DNA of 64,000 nt, from contig NGZR01000003.1 of the NCBI GenBank assembly GCA_002197995.1, forward strand, positions 4,588,001-4,652,000, given 5' to 3'. The first letter of the stretch is position 1; every line of letters begins with the position of its first letter. The DNA is from Gaeumannomyces sp. JS-464 (taxonomy: Eukaryota > Ascomycota > Sordariomycetes > Magnaporthales > Magnaporthaceae). Below, piece by piece: positions 21,816 through 31,033 of this stretch. The notes under the pieces are model-generated. The model had not been told where the DNA came from and made no database searches. It saw only the letters and a program-made list of their open reading frames with translations. The position numbers and the translations under genes were made by a program.

Positions 21816-22035
21816 AGCAACCCTAACCGCGCTTAAAGGCAAAGTTAACGCTTTTGCCAACGGCTTTTTCCCGGCAGCTAACGACGTCCCTAAAGCTCGG
21901 GGACCTATTCCGGTTAAGCGCGGCCGTGGACGCCCGCACGAGAATTAGGCGCTATAAGGGCGAGAAAAAAGGAAAACATTGTGCTATTTGTGTTTAGCAT
22001 CGAAGACGATGCCGTTTCTTTAAAAGGCCGGCATT

Positions 22036-22237
22036 TGTTACGGCTAATAAGGCTTTAATTATAAATAAAAAAGTTGGGACTAAAAACCCTTATCGTTAAA
22101 TAAAGGCGGAAGCTTTATAAGGTGAATCCCGCATAAAAATATTTTAAACCTTTACAAAGCCAAACCTCCGGCCTTTAACTTACTCCGAATACCATCTTTT
22201 TGCTCCTCCAATTTCTTTACCCTCGACTGTTTTAACA
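22036..22237 (+). repeat. Gypsy-1 3' LTR and right target duplication
   Basis: 202 bp, begins TGTTACGGCTAATAAGG, followed by CGAGG at 22238-22242. The bases directly before it, GCCGGCATT, are identical before the Gypsy-2 3' LTR. A purine run (GAGAAAAAAGGAAAA, near 21962) may be the polypurine tract. Confidence 0.88.
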
Positions 22238-22980
22238 CGAGGAGTATTACTAACCACCAATCCGTACCTTCCGCATTTAAGGCGCGGTCGTTTAAGTGCT
22301 AATTAAAAACGGTAAATAAGCCAAAGCTAACAAAATGGCCCCTAAAGTAACGAGGGGCCGGCTTATGGGCTGGGAAAGCTTTTATAACGAAATCCTGCTA
22401 GTTAAGCCGGATGGTACTAATAAGGTTTTCCGTTGCCGTAACGCACGGATTAACGAAAGCGCTAGTAAGCGCCGGAAGTCGCCCTATAACTTTATTAAAA
22501 AGGCGATTACCACTAATGCGGTTAACGAAGCCGTTATTAAAAACTTTTACTTTATAATGGGCATTTAGGTTTATAATACTAGCCCAATTACTAATTCCAC
22601 CGATAGTAACGATGGTAACACCGGTGCAATTAGCGATATTGCCGGCCCCGAAAGTGATAACGATTTATCGCCTGCGGAAAAAACCGGGGAAACCGAAGCG
22701 GAGGACGAGGAGCTTGCCATTGCAAAGCTTAAAAAGCCCAAAAAGCCCGCCGGCCCGGGCATATTAACATTTAAAGGAACTCCCGAGCTCGGTAACGAGG
22801 CGGTTACGGTGCCCGCAGCGCTTAAAAAAAGGATTTGCAAAAAGCGGCCGCCGCCCCCGCCGAGTAACCGGCGATTAAGGGAGCGCTTAACGGCCTTTAA
22901 GCATTTATAAAGTCCTAACACCAAAAACCTGCAAAAAAAAGGAACCCGCGAAGGCATTTACAACGGCTCGCTTCGAGCTT
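22238..22980 (+). pseudogene. Copia-1 integrase C-terminal region and linker
   Basis: Copia-1 resumes at CGAGGAGTATTAC. The 22335-22568 frame includes VTRGRLMGWESFYNEILLVK and RCRNARINESASKRRKS, the SH3-like piece found after Copia integrase cores. A variable Pro/Lys-rich linker follows. Copia-2 carries the same sequence uninterrupted (27732-28500, minus). Confidence 0.65.
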
Positions 22981-24060
22981 AAAAATATTAAAAAGGTGGC
23001 GGAAAAGGATCCGGGTAACCCTAAAAGCGCCGGAAACGACGAGAGCTTCCATAGCCTTAATACGAATACTAAAGCTGCCGAAAAAACTGCCCGAAAAACG
23101 GGTTTTGCACTCGTTAACATCACGTACCCGGATAACAATATCGTTTTGCCCCAAAAAATCGGCGGCTTTAAAATCCCTAACTTCGCGCTCCTCGGCGTCG
23201 CCACGGTGCCGGGAACACCGTATATTCCGGCCTATTACTACAACGCGGTAAAACACGAAACCGAGTACGAGCGATATTATAAACCAGCAATGTAAAAGCA
23301 AATTAACACGCTGCTCGAAAAAGGCACGTAAATGCTGGAAAAATTGCCCCCGGGCGCTAAAGCATTGCCGGGCAAATGGGTATACGTGCTTAAACTAACG
23401 CTTAACGGCGCTTTTAAAAAAATTAAAACGCGTTAGGTCGTTTGCGGCAATTACGACGATATTCCGAGCGAGGATAAGGCTGCAACGTACGCGGCAATCG
23501 CTTATGTAGCATTTACAAGGGTATTTTTTATGCTTGTGGCCGTTAACGACTTTAAATACCGCCAGTTCGATTTCGTAGCTGCTTATTTTAACGCTATCGT
23601 ATTTAGCAACGTTATAGTATACGTACAGCAATTTTAAAGCATTCCGGTTGGGTAAAAAGGCTATTATTGCCGCTTAAAAAAGCATTTTACGGCTTTCGCA
23701 AATCGCTTTTGTGGTAGTATTAAACGATTACTTCGGAGCTCGAAGCATTTAGCTTTAAGCCGATTTATTAAAACGTTTGCTTTTACCGCAAAAAGGAAAC
23801 GGGCGCTATGCTATTGCTTTACGTGAACGATTTTCAAATTGCCGCTCGTACGGTTACGGAAATTAAAGCCATCGCTAACGAGGTGGGTAGCCGGTTCGAA
23901 AATAACCGCTTTAAGTAACGCAAAAACGTTCCTCGACATGCAGGTTGTAAAGGATCGCCAGCGGAGGATTATAAGCTTTTACCAACGCGATTATATTAAC
24001 AAAATCATTACCAAATACGGACGGGAGGATTTTAAAGCAGTAAAAACGCTTTAGCCTTTT
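22981..24060 (+). pseudogene. Copia-1 reverse transcriptase
   Basis: Blocks in order: NIKKVAEKDPGNPK, then KHETEYERYYKPAM and GKWVYVLKLTLNG (entry of the Copia RT). Next are KYRQFDFVAAYFNAIVFSN (first catalytic Asp present in the QFDFVAAY block) and the active-site motif LLLYVNDFQIA near 23820, where YVDD reads YVND. The 23839-24054 frame ends FYQRDYINKIITKYG. Loss of a catalytic Asp by G-to-A plus several stops make it inactive. Confidence 0.85.
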
Positions 24061-24760
24061 GGCTTTGTAATGCCGATCATTTGGGACCCTTTCCCGTACG
24101 AGGAGGTTTTGCGCTACCAATCGGAAATAGCGAGTATTAGCTACCTCGCTAGCATTACTTGCCCTAATATCACGTATACCGTAAAAAGGTTGCAAAAAGT
24201 TAACGCCAATCCCGGCAACGAGCATTTGGCATTGCTAAAGCACTTTTAAAGCTATATTATTAGCATTAAAAAGCTTGCGCTTACTTTTAATAAGCCTACT
24301 TATAACGCCGAGGCGATAGGCTTAAAAGCTTACGGAAATGCCTCGTTCGCCAACTGCCTTCGTACGAGGGCATTTACAAGCGGCGTAATCGTTATGCTAG
24401 CGGGTGGTTTTATTTACTGGCAATTAAAAAAGCAAACTTTTATAACGACGTTAACGACGGAAGCGGAGTTCGTTAACCTCCTGCCAACGGGCCGGGCTTT
24501 GCTTTAAATTAAAAGCATTTTAAAGGAAATTAAATACCTTTAGCGAAAAACTTTCGTAGTGCATACGGATAGCGCTAACGCTTAAACAACGGTGTTAAAC
24601 CCGTTAAAATTAGCCCGCACCCGCATAATCGACCTCCGCTATAAGTGGGTAATCGATGCTGTAAAACGTTAACTTTTTACCTTTAAGCTAATTGGCACGG
24701 CCAACATAAAAGCGAACGGTTTTACGAAGGGTTTAACGGCGGAGGGATAAGCGAGGTTTG
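24061..24760 (+). pseudogene. Copia-1 RT end and RNase H
   Basis: EVLRYQSEIASISYLASITC and TYTVKRLQKVNANPGNEHLA mark the RT-to-RNase H junction. RNase H follows with EAIGLKAYGNASFANC, YWQLKKQTFITTLTTEAEFV (catalytic Glu in TEAE) and VHTDSANA (Asp kept), and RTRIIDLRYKWVIDAVK near the end. Stops at three or more positions. Confidence 0.8.
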
Positions 24761-24888
24761 TTATTTAGCTGGGAATGCAGTAAATGCCGCAGTAAACGGC
24801 TTACAGGAAAACCAGGGAAATACCACGAACTTGGAGGGTTACTACGTAAATACGTGCTCGTAATGCCTTTAAGGCCGTTGCATGGCTT

Positions 24889-25063
24889 ACGGGGGGGTGT
24901 TAAAAGGGCCTGGAGTTACGTGGTGGCAATTGGTGCCCCACAGCTTTAGGCTTATGCATTGGCCCTGGTATTTTGGCCTGCGCGCTTTAGCCCGCGATCC
25001 AGTAAAGTAGCCAAGGAACAATCACCAATCACTTCGGGTGCCTGTTGTCGCGCACTTTTATCA
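24889..25063 (+). repeat. Copia-1 polypurine tract and 3' LTR
   Basis: A GGGGGGG run (24891-24897) directly precedes the LTR 24898-25063, which begins TGTTAAAAGGGCCTGG and ends TTTTATCA. CAACG follows. This LTR retains the terminal CA lost in the 5' LTR. Confidence 0.85.
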
Positions 25064-25177
25064 CAACGACATTACCACAGTTAAGGGAGGTACGACGAAG
25101 CAGAAAAAATGAAAGTAAAAGTGCTAGCATTACGGCGCGACATGCTCGGCGACAAACATCACTCAGTTCAGGCCACC
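25064..25177 (+). pseudogene. TPR-repeat gene, 3' part, beyond Copia-1
   Basis: After the right CAACG the TPR pattern continues. A one-base shift after ACA gives YHS, a stop where Gln would be expected, then GRYDEAEKMKVKVLALRRDM and LGDKHHSVQAT. GRYDEAE is the hallmark start of a kinesin-light-chain TPR unit, and it follows naturally from DLAT in the left half. Homology ends at about 25177, where a Gypsy fragment begins. The gene is thus cut twice. The sequence is GC-normal. Confidence 0.8.
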
Positions 25178-25657
25178 AGTACTTCTCACCGACGAGCCTC
25201 CTCGTTTTGTTGCGTCCTGGGTGTGCGGCCGTGACTCGGCCGTGTGCTTCCGCGATGAGCTTCGCTGGCCATGTTGCGTTTTTTAAGATAGGACGACGAG
25301 CTTGTCCTTGTAAAGGACATATTAATGGTTTGGCTTTTCCGAATCGCTAAGCAAAGGTCCACCCCTTTTGTCCCTCTTTGGCCTTAACTCGGTACTTTTC
25401 CAAAAAAGGCGCCCCAAGGTTTGCTTTTAGCAGTTAGTCCGATAAGATCATTTCGGACAGCTTTTCTGGTTCCGGCTTTTCTAAGGTGGGTGTTTCCAAC
25501 ATAAATAGCAGGTTTTCCGAGCCTTCCCCTGGTGCTGGGGCAAATATCGCTCGGTACCGCTTAGCTTCTTTCTTTTACTTTTGGAGCTTTGTTTCTTCCG
25601 TTTTTCTCGTTAGCGCGTTTGCCGCAGCATTTTCAGATCCAGGACGATAAGTGATTT
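25176..25657 (-). mobile_element. Fragment of a third Gypsy element (RNase H end to integrase finger)
   Basis: Read on the minus strand from 25657: KITYRPGSENAAANALTRKT, the end of RNase H, then a linker with LLFMLETPTLEKPEPEKL and KAKEGQKGWTF. The zinc-binding start of integrase follows with AKLIAEAHGRVTAAHPGRNK and RRLVGEKYW. Motif wording differs from Gypsy-1 and Gypsy-2, so this is another lineage. No LTR, no target duplication, few RIP changes. It abuts the TPR remnant on one side and the Copia-2 LTR on the other. Confidence 0.85.
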
Positions 25658-25820
25658 TAATAAAGGTGCGTGACGACAGGCACCCAAAGTGATTGTTACT
25701 AGGCTACTTTACTAAAACGCGGGCTAAAGCGCGCGCAAGCTAAAATACTAGGGCTAATGCATAAGCCTAAAACTGTAGGGCACCAATTGCCACCCACGTA
25801 ATTCCAAGCCACTTTTAACA
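25658..25820 (-). repeat. Copia-2 3' LTR
   Basis: Reverse complement of the Copia-1 LTR, ending at CACTTTTAACA on the plus strand. The adjacent CCCTTTCGTAAG is the minus-strand polypurine tract (CGAAAGGG). Confidence 0.85.
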
Positions 25821-25899
25821 CCCTTTCGTAAGCCATGCAACGGCCCTAATGGCATTACGAGCCCGCATTTACGTAGTAATCCTCCAAATCGTAGTGTTT

Positions 25900-27730
25900 T
25901 TTTGGTTTCCTGTAAGCCGTTTACTACGGCATTGCTGCATTCCCAGCTGAATAATAAACCTCGCTTATCTTTCCGCCGTTAAGCCTTTCGTAAAACCGTC
26001 CGCTTTTATATTAGCCGTGTTAACGAGCTTAAAAGTGAAAAGTTAACGCTTTATAATATCGATTACCCACTTATAACGGAGGTCGATTATGCGGGTGCGG
26101 GCTAATTTTAACGGGTTTAACACCGTCGTTTAAGCGTTAGCGTTATCCGTATGCACCACGAAAGTTTTTCGCTAAAAGTATCCAGTTTCTTTTAAAATGC
26201 CTTTAATTTAAAGCAAAACCCGGCCCGTTAATAGGAGGTTAACGAACTCCGCTTTATCGTTAACGTCGTTATAAAAGTCTGCTTTTTTAATTTATTAATA
26301 AATAAAACTACCCGTTAGCATAACGATTACGCCGCTTATAAATACCCTCGTACAAAGGCAATTAGCGAACGAGGCGTTTTCGTAAGCTTTTAAACCATCG
26401 CTTCGGCGTTATAAATAGGCCTATTAAAAGTAAACGCAAGCTTTTTAATGCTAATAATGTAACGCTAAAGTGCTTTAACAGTGCCAAATGCTCGTTACCG
26501 GGATTGGTATTAGCCTTTTGCAACCTTTTTACGGTATAAGTGATATTAAAACGAATAATGCCAACGAGGTAGCTAATACTCGCTATTTTCGATTGGTAAC
26601 GTAAAACCTTTTAATGCGGGAAAAGGTTCCAAATAATCGGCATTACAAAGCTAAAAAGCCAAAGCGTTTTTACTGTTTTAAAATCCTCCCGTTCGTATTT
26701 AATAATAATTTTATTAATATAATCGCGTTAGTAAAAGCTTACAATCCTCCGCTGGCGATCTTTTATAATTTGCATGCCGAAAAACGTTTTTGCGTTACTT
26801 AAAGCGGTTATTTCGAACCGGTTACCTACTTCGGTAACGGTGGTTTTAATTTCCGTAACCGTACGGGCGGCAATTTGGAAATCGTTTACGTAAAGCAATA
26901 GCATAACGCCCGTTTCCTTTTTACCGTAAAAGTAAACGTTTTAGTAAATCGGTTTAAAGCTAAATGCTTCGAGCTTAAAATAATTATTTAATACTATTAT
27001 AAAAGCGATTTGCGAAAACCGTAAAGTGCTTTTTTTAAACGGCAATAATAGCTTTTTTGCTTAACCGGAATGCTTTAAAATTACTATACGTATATTATAA
27101 CGTTATTAAGCACGATAACGCCGAAATAGGTAATTACAAAGTCGAATTGGCGGCATTTAAAGTCGTTAACGGCTATAAATAAAAAAAACACCTTTGTAAA
27201 CGCTGTATAAGCGATTACCGCGTACGTTGCAATTTTATTCTTCGCTTAAAGTATTATCGTAATTGCCGTAAACAACTTAACGCGTTTTAATTTTTTTAAA
27301 AGCGCCGTTAAACCTTAGTTTAAACACGTATACCTATTTGCCCGGCAATGCTTTAACGCTTAAAAGCAATTTTTTTTAGCATTTACGTGCCTTTTTTAAA
27401 CAACGTGTTAATTTGTTTTTGCATTATTAACTTGTAATATCGCTCGTATTCGGCTTCGTGTTTTACCGCGTCGTAATAATAGGCCGGAATATACGGTATT
27501 CCCGGCGCTATAACGACGTTAAAAAGCGCGAGGTTAAGGATTTTAAAGCCGCCGATTTCTTAGGGCAAAACGATATCGTTATCCGGGTACGTGATATTAA
27601 CAAATGCAAAACCCGTTTTTCGGGCAATTTCCTCGGCAGCTTTAATATTCGTATTAAAGCTGTAAAAGCTCTCGTCGTTTTCGGCGCTTTTAGGGTTACC
27701 CGAATCCTTTTCCGCCACCTTTTTAATATT
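25900..27730 (-). pseudogene. Copia-2 reverse transcriptase and RNase H
   Basis: Same blocks as Copia-1 in reverse order on the plus strand. The RNase H region is around 26040-26480, and the RT active-site region around 26880-26920 encodes YVNDFQIA on the minus strand, the same Asp-to-Asn change as in Copia-1. A plus-strand ORF at 27458-27814 is the antisense of the RT entry region and not a gene. Multiple stops. Confidence 0.75.
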
Positions 27731-28700
27731 TTTAAGCTCGAAGCGAGCCGTTGTAAATGCCTCCGCGGGCTTCTTTTTTGCAGGTTTTTGGTGTTAGGAC
27801 TTTATAATGCTTAAAAGCCGTTAAGCGCTCCCTTAATCGCCGGTTACTCGGCGGGGGCGGCGGCCGCTTTTTGCAAATCCTTTTTTTGGGCGCTGCGGGC
27901 ACCGTAACCGCCTCGTTACCGAGCTCGGGAGTTCCTTTAAATGTTAGCATGCCCGGGCCGGCGGGCTTTTTGGGCTTTTTAAGCTTTGCAATGGCAGGCT
28001 CCTCGTTTTTCCGCTTCGGTTTCCCCGGTTTTTTCCGCAAGCGATAAATCGTTATCACCTCCGGGGCCGGTAATATCGCCAATTGCACCGGTGTTACCAT
28101 CGTTACTATCGGTGGAATTAATAGTTAAGCTAGTATTATAAACCTAAATGCCCATTATAAAGTAAAAGTTTTTAATAACGGCTTCGTTAACCGCATTAGT
28201 GGTAATCGCCTTTTTAACAAAGTTATAGGGCGACTTCCGGCGTTTACTAACGCCCTCGTTAATCCGTGCGTTACGGCAACGGAAAACCTTATTAGTACTC
28301 CGGCTTAACTAGCAGGATTTCGTTATAAAGCCTTCCCAGCCCATAAGCCGGCCCCTCTACTTTAGGGGCTATTTTGTTAGCTTTAGCTTATTTGCCGTTT
28401 TTAATTAGCACTTAGGCGACCGCGCCCCAAATGCGAAGGGTACGGATTGGTGGTTGGTAATACTCCTCGTTAAGGCCGATTGCTTTTGCCCACGCCTCGT
28501 ACAGGCTTTCCTTACCGCTAAAAAGCTGTATTTAAAGTGTAATTTAGCACCTTTTTCGCTGCTTGCAAAGCATATACCCAGTACTTTTTATGCAGGCCGT
28601 TAGCGTTAATCCCGGTGCGAGCCGCGTTAAGTATAATACGGTTAGCACGTTTAACGATGCTATTTATTTCCGGGCATCGCGCCGGGCTAATTTCGCAAGC
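27731..28700 (-). pseudogene. Copia-2 linker and integrase C-terminal region, with the Gypsy-1 empty site
   Basis: A 122-codon minus frame (27732-28100) encodes the Pro/Lys-rich linker, including RKKPGKPKRKNEEPAIAKLK. Near 28461-28480 the sequence reads, on the coding strand, AACGAGGAGTATTAC, the uninterrupted version of the site into which Gypsy-1 inserted in Copia-1. This proves the CGAGG at both ends of Gypsy-1 is a duplication. Confidence 0.8.
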
Positions 28701-29520
28701 TTTACTTTAAGCAATGCAATAGGCCTTTAACTTTTCCGGGTTAAATTCCGTGCTACCGTCCGTATAAATTGCTTATATTTTAATGCTTAACTGGAATTTA
28801 ATATAGCTAATCCAATTATAAACCTTCGTAAAAATTTCCGTGCTAGCTTTACTAACTGCAAAAATCACCCAGTTAAAAGTAATTGCCTTATTAGTAATAT
28901 AAACGGCGTAATTATATCCGCCGTATAAAATAGGCGAAATGGTTAATGTATTTATATAAATACGGCCTAAAAGGCGGGTAATGCGGTGGAAGTAACGATT
29001 ACCGATGATTTGGGTCGCTTTACTTTCTAAACAACCGTTACAAGTATGCTTTAATATTTCGAAATAGCTAACTTTAATGCTTGCAACACGGCAGGCCGTT
29101 ATTACCGCCTCCTTATTAGCATGCATTAAGCGCCGATGCATTATTACGTAAAGCACCGGGCGTTTTGTCGTGGTTAGTGCGTTAGCTTCCGTCGGTTAGT
29201 TTCCTCCGTTAAGTGCGTTGCTTAGGGCCATAAAGCCCGGGGGCGCGCTTGCGGGCACGTTAACGTTGGCAATTAATACGTTATTATTAATTTGGTAGCT
29301 GCTTAACCACTTATCGTCGGGCGTTACGAAGTAATCGGTTTAATCGTCTTTTAAGCCTGCTTTGCGCATTTTACTAAGGCTAAAAGGTTAAAAGGGGATT
29401 TAAGCGTGAAAATTGCCTATAAGGTAACTGTAGTAACGCCCGCCTTATTACGCTAATGCATTTTAACGGTGCTTTTCTTAACGGAAACTTAAGCGCCGCC
29501 GTTAGCCGTAGTAGCGTTGT
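28701..29520 (-). pseudogene. Copia-2 integrase
   Basis: A 127-codon frame (28773-29156) shows a complete finger: His7, His12, Cys39, Cys42 (H-X4-H-X26-C-X2-C). Then SKATQIIGNRYFHRITRLLG and RIYINTLTIS, with Asn where the first catalytic Asp belongs, as in Copia-1. The frame closes at a TAA before the second Asp motif. Sharing Asp-to-Asn with Copia-1 means either common inheritance of a mutated sequence or repeated hits at one site. Confidence 0.82.
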
Positions 29521-29539
29521 AAGGGACCTCGCGCTTTTT

Positions 29540-30620
29540 TAGCGAGGTAAACCATTTGCGATTGTTAAAGTGGTGCTTAAACGAGCCGGAATCGATTATT
29601 ACGGCGTTACGGGCACTGTTAACATTGCTTAAAACGGTATTGGCCATGTTGTATTAGCTGGCACTGCCCCGATTAACCGGCACACCACCAGTATGGTCGG
29701 CAGCCTTCGGGTTAGCTGTAACCTCGTTAACTGCCTTATTGCCTCGTTAAAAGCGCCGCTCCGGATATTTGGCTTTTTAAACCTCCTTAAACTTAAAGTG
29801 CAAAAGCTAGCAATTGTCGTTACCGCCTTTATAATGCTTACCGCACTTATCGTGGTAGGGAGCACGCGAAACGATAGTGTAACCCTTTTTATTGCAAGGC
29901 CTTAGCTTTTAAAATCCCTCCGGCTTTTTGTTAATGTTAGCTATAGCTTTCGATTTCGAGGCCTTTATAACCGCCGTATTTTTAAGCACTTTCGAAATAA
30001 AGTTAGCGGGAGTGCGGCGCTCGCCTTTACAACTCCCTAAAGTTATAGCCACCGCAAAAGGGTAAATGGCGCTAAGCCCGTTAACGAGGCTCCTTATAAG
30101 CATCCGATTCGGAATGTTAATGTTAGCTTAATCCAGGGCCTGTTTTACTTATAACTAACGGTCCGTATACTTTTTAACGTTACCGTTAAACTTTTCTACC
30201 GAAATTGTATAGTGTTCGTTAATTAAGGCGTTAAAACGGCCGTTAGCGGTAACTTTAATGGTACTAACTATTTTATCCCAAAAAGCTTTTAAATCCTAAT
30301 CCTCGTCGTTTTTGGGGCGGTTTTAACCGGCCTTTTCCAAGTCCGTGGTTACCTTTTCGATATTGTTACGGATGCAATACCATATTAATATTTTCCTAAA
30401 AGCTTATAATTGTATAGCTTCGTAATTTTCCGCTTTAGCCGGTTTAGCCGAAGGGTTAGCAAATATAAAGGAAATGTTGCGGGAAGCGGTTAAATGCACC
30501 CGGATAGTGCGCTTTTATATTTCCAAGTTAAAAGGCTTTAGCAAATCCGGAACCTTTACTGCGATTTCGCGGTATTCCGCCATTTTAGCGACTTTGTTAG
30601 CACTTTTAACGCGTACAAAA
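29540..30620 (-). pseudogene. Copia-2 gag, Cys/His segment and protease
   Basis: The protease motif lies near 29585-29610 (VIIDSGSFKHHFNNRKW on the minus strand), followed directly by the uninterrupted LINE-1 site and LTSLKKREVP-like codons. The Cys/His region is around 29850-29880 and gag extends to about 30600, including IPNRMLIRSLVNGLSAIYPF. The plus-strand ORFs at 29693 and 30474 are shadows. Confidence 0.65.
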
Positions 30621-30863
30621 GCGTTGGATTGCAAGGGAAATGGTGCTTTTAAGCGCTAAAAGGGTTATCGTTATTGCTTTGTTATGGTTGCTAATCGGCG
30701 CCGAACGCGGCCTTATTAATTGTCGTTTAACGGTTTTTTAACTGCTGCGCCTCGCCCGTAATCCACGGCGGGAAAACGCAAGCAACGGGAAACAACTCGT
30801 GCACCGTTAATCTTTCCTAATTAGGTAAAGATATCGTTAACGGTAGCGCGAGGGCTTATAACC

Positions 30864-31033
30864 TAATGGAGGTGCGCGATAACAAGCACCCGAAGTGATT
30901 GGTAATTGTTTCTTAGCTACTTTACTGGATCGCGGGTTAGGGCGCGCGCAGGCTAAAATACCAGGGCCAGTGCATAGGCCTAAAGCTGTAGGGCACCAGT
31001 TGCCACCCACGTAACTCTAAGCCACCTTTAACA
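30864..31033 (-). repeat. Copia-2 5' LTR
   Basis: 170 bp, ending GCCACCTTTAACA on the plus strand. The primer site (GGTTATAAGCCCTCGCG on the minus strand) lies at 30847-30863. Immediately right of it is LINE sequence starting CATGGCAATAGG. Confidence 0.88.

Larger units (their letters stand above)
14033..22237 (+). mobile_element. Gypsy-1: chromodomain Ty3/Gypsy retrotransposon nested in Copia-1
   Basis: LTRs at 14033-14233 and 22036-22237 start TGTTACGG and end TTTAACA. CGAGG precedes the left LTR and follows the right one, and Copia-2 shows the site with a single CGAGG. Order is gag, C2H2-like finger, protease, RT, RNase H, integrase, chromodomain: integrase after RNase H makes it Gypsy, and the C-terminal chromodomain makes it a chromovirus. 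Damage is uneven: 14.3-19.8 kb is saturated with stops and very AT-rich, while 19.8-21.9 kb keeps a 241-codon frame. Confidence 0.92.
5224..25063 (+). mobile_element. Copia-1: Ty1/Copia LTR retrotransposon carrying two nested insertions
   Basis: LTRs of 169 and 166 bp bound the element, with CAACG duplicated outside. Domain order is gag, Cys/His segment, protease, integrase, reverse transcriptase, RNase H, which is the Copia order (integrase before RT). LINE-1 (6710-12936) interrupts the protease-to-integrase linker. Gypsy-1 (14033-22237) interrupts the region after the integrase core. Removing both insertions and their duplications leaves about 5.39 kb, matching Copia-2 (5376 bp). Many frames are closed by RIP stops and it is surely inactive. 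It split a TPR gene. Confidence 0.93.
25658..31033 (-). mobile_element. Copia-2: full-length Copia element without nested insertions
   Basis: 5376 bp between LTRs 30864-31033 (5') and 25658-25820 (3'), same family as Copia-1 throughout. It preserves the empty sites for LINE-1 and Gypsy-1. Its outer flanks do not match: GATTT on the left and CATGG on the right, and the left flank is Gypsy sequence while the right is LINE sequence. Coding frames are broken by stops in gag, integrase and RT. Confidence 0.93.

Noticed and set aside
22905..23301. Minus ORFs of 99-128 codons and their mirror at 27458-27814
   Set aside because: Antisense of the Copia reverse-transcriptase entry region in both Copia copies.
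25045..25350. 101-codon plus ORF as a gene
   Set aside because: It runs from Copia LTR through the TPR remnant in the wrong frame into the antisense of a Gypsy fragment.
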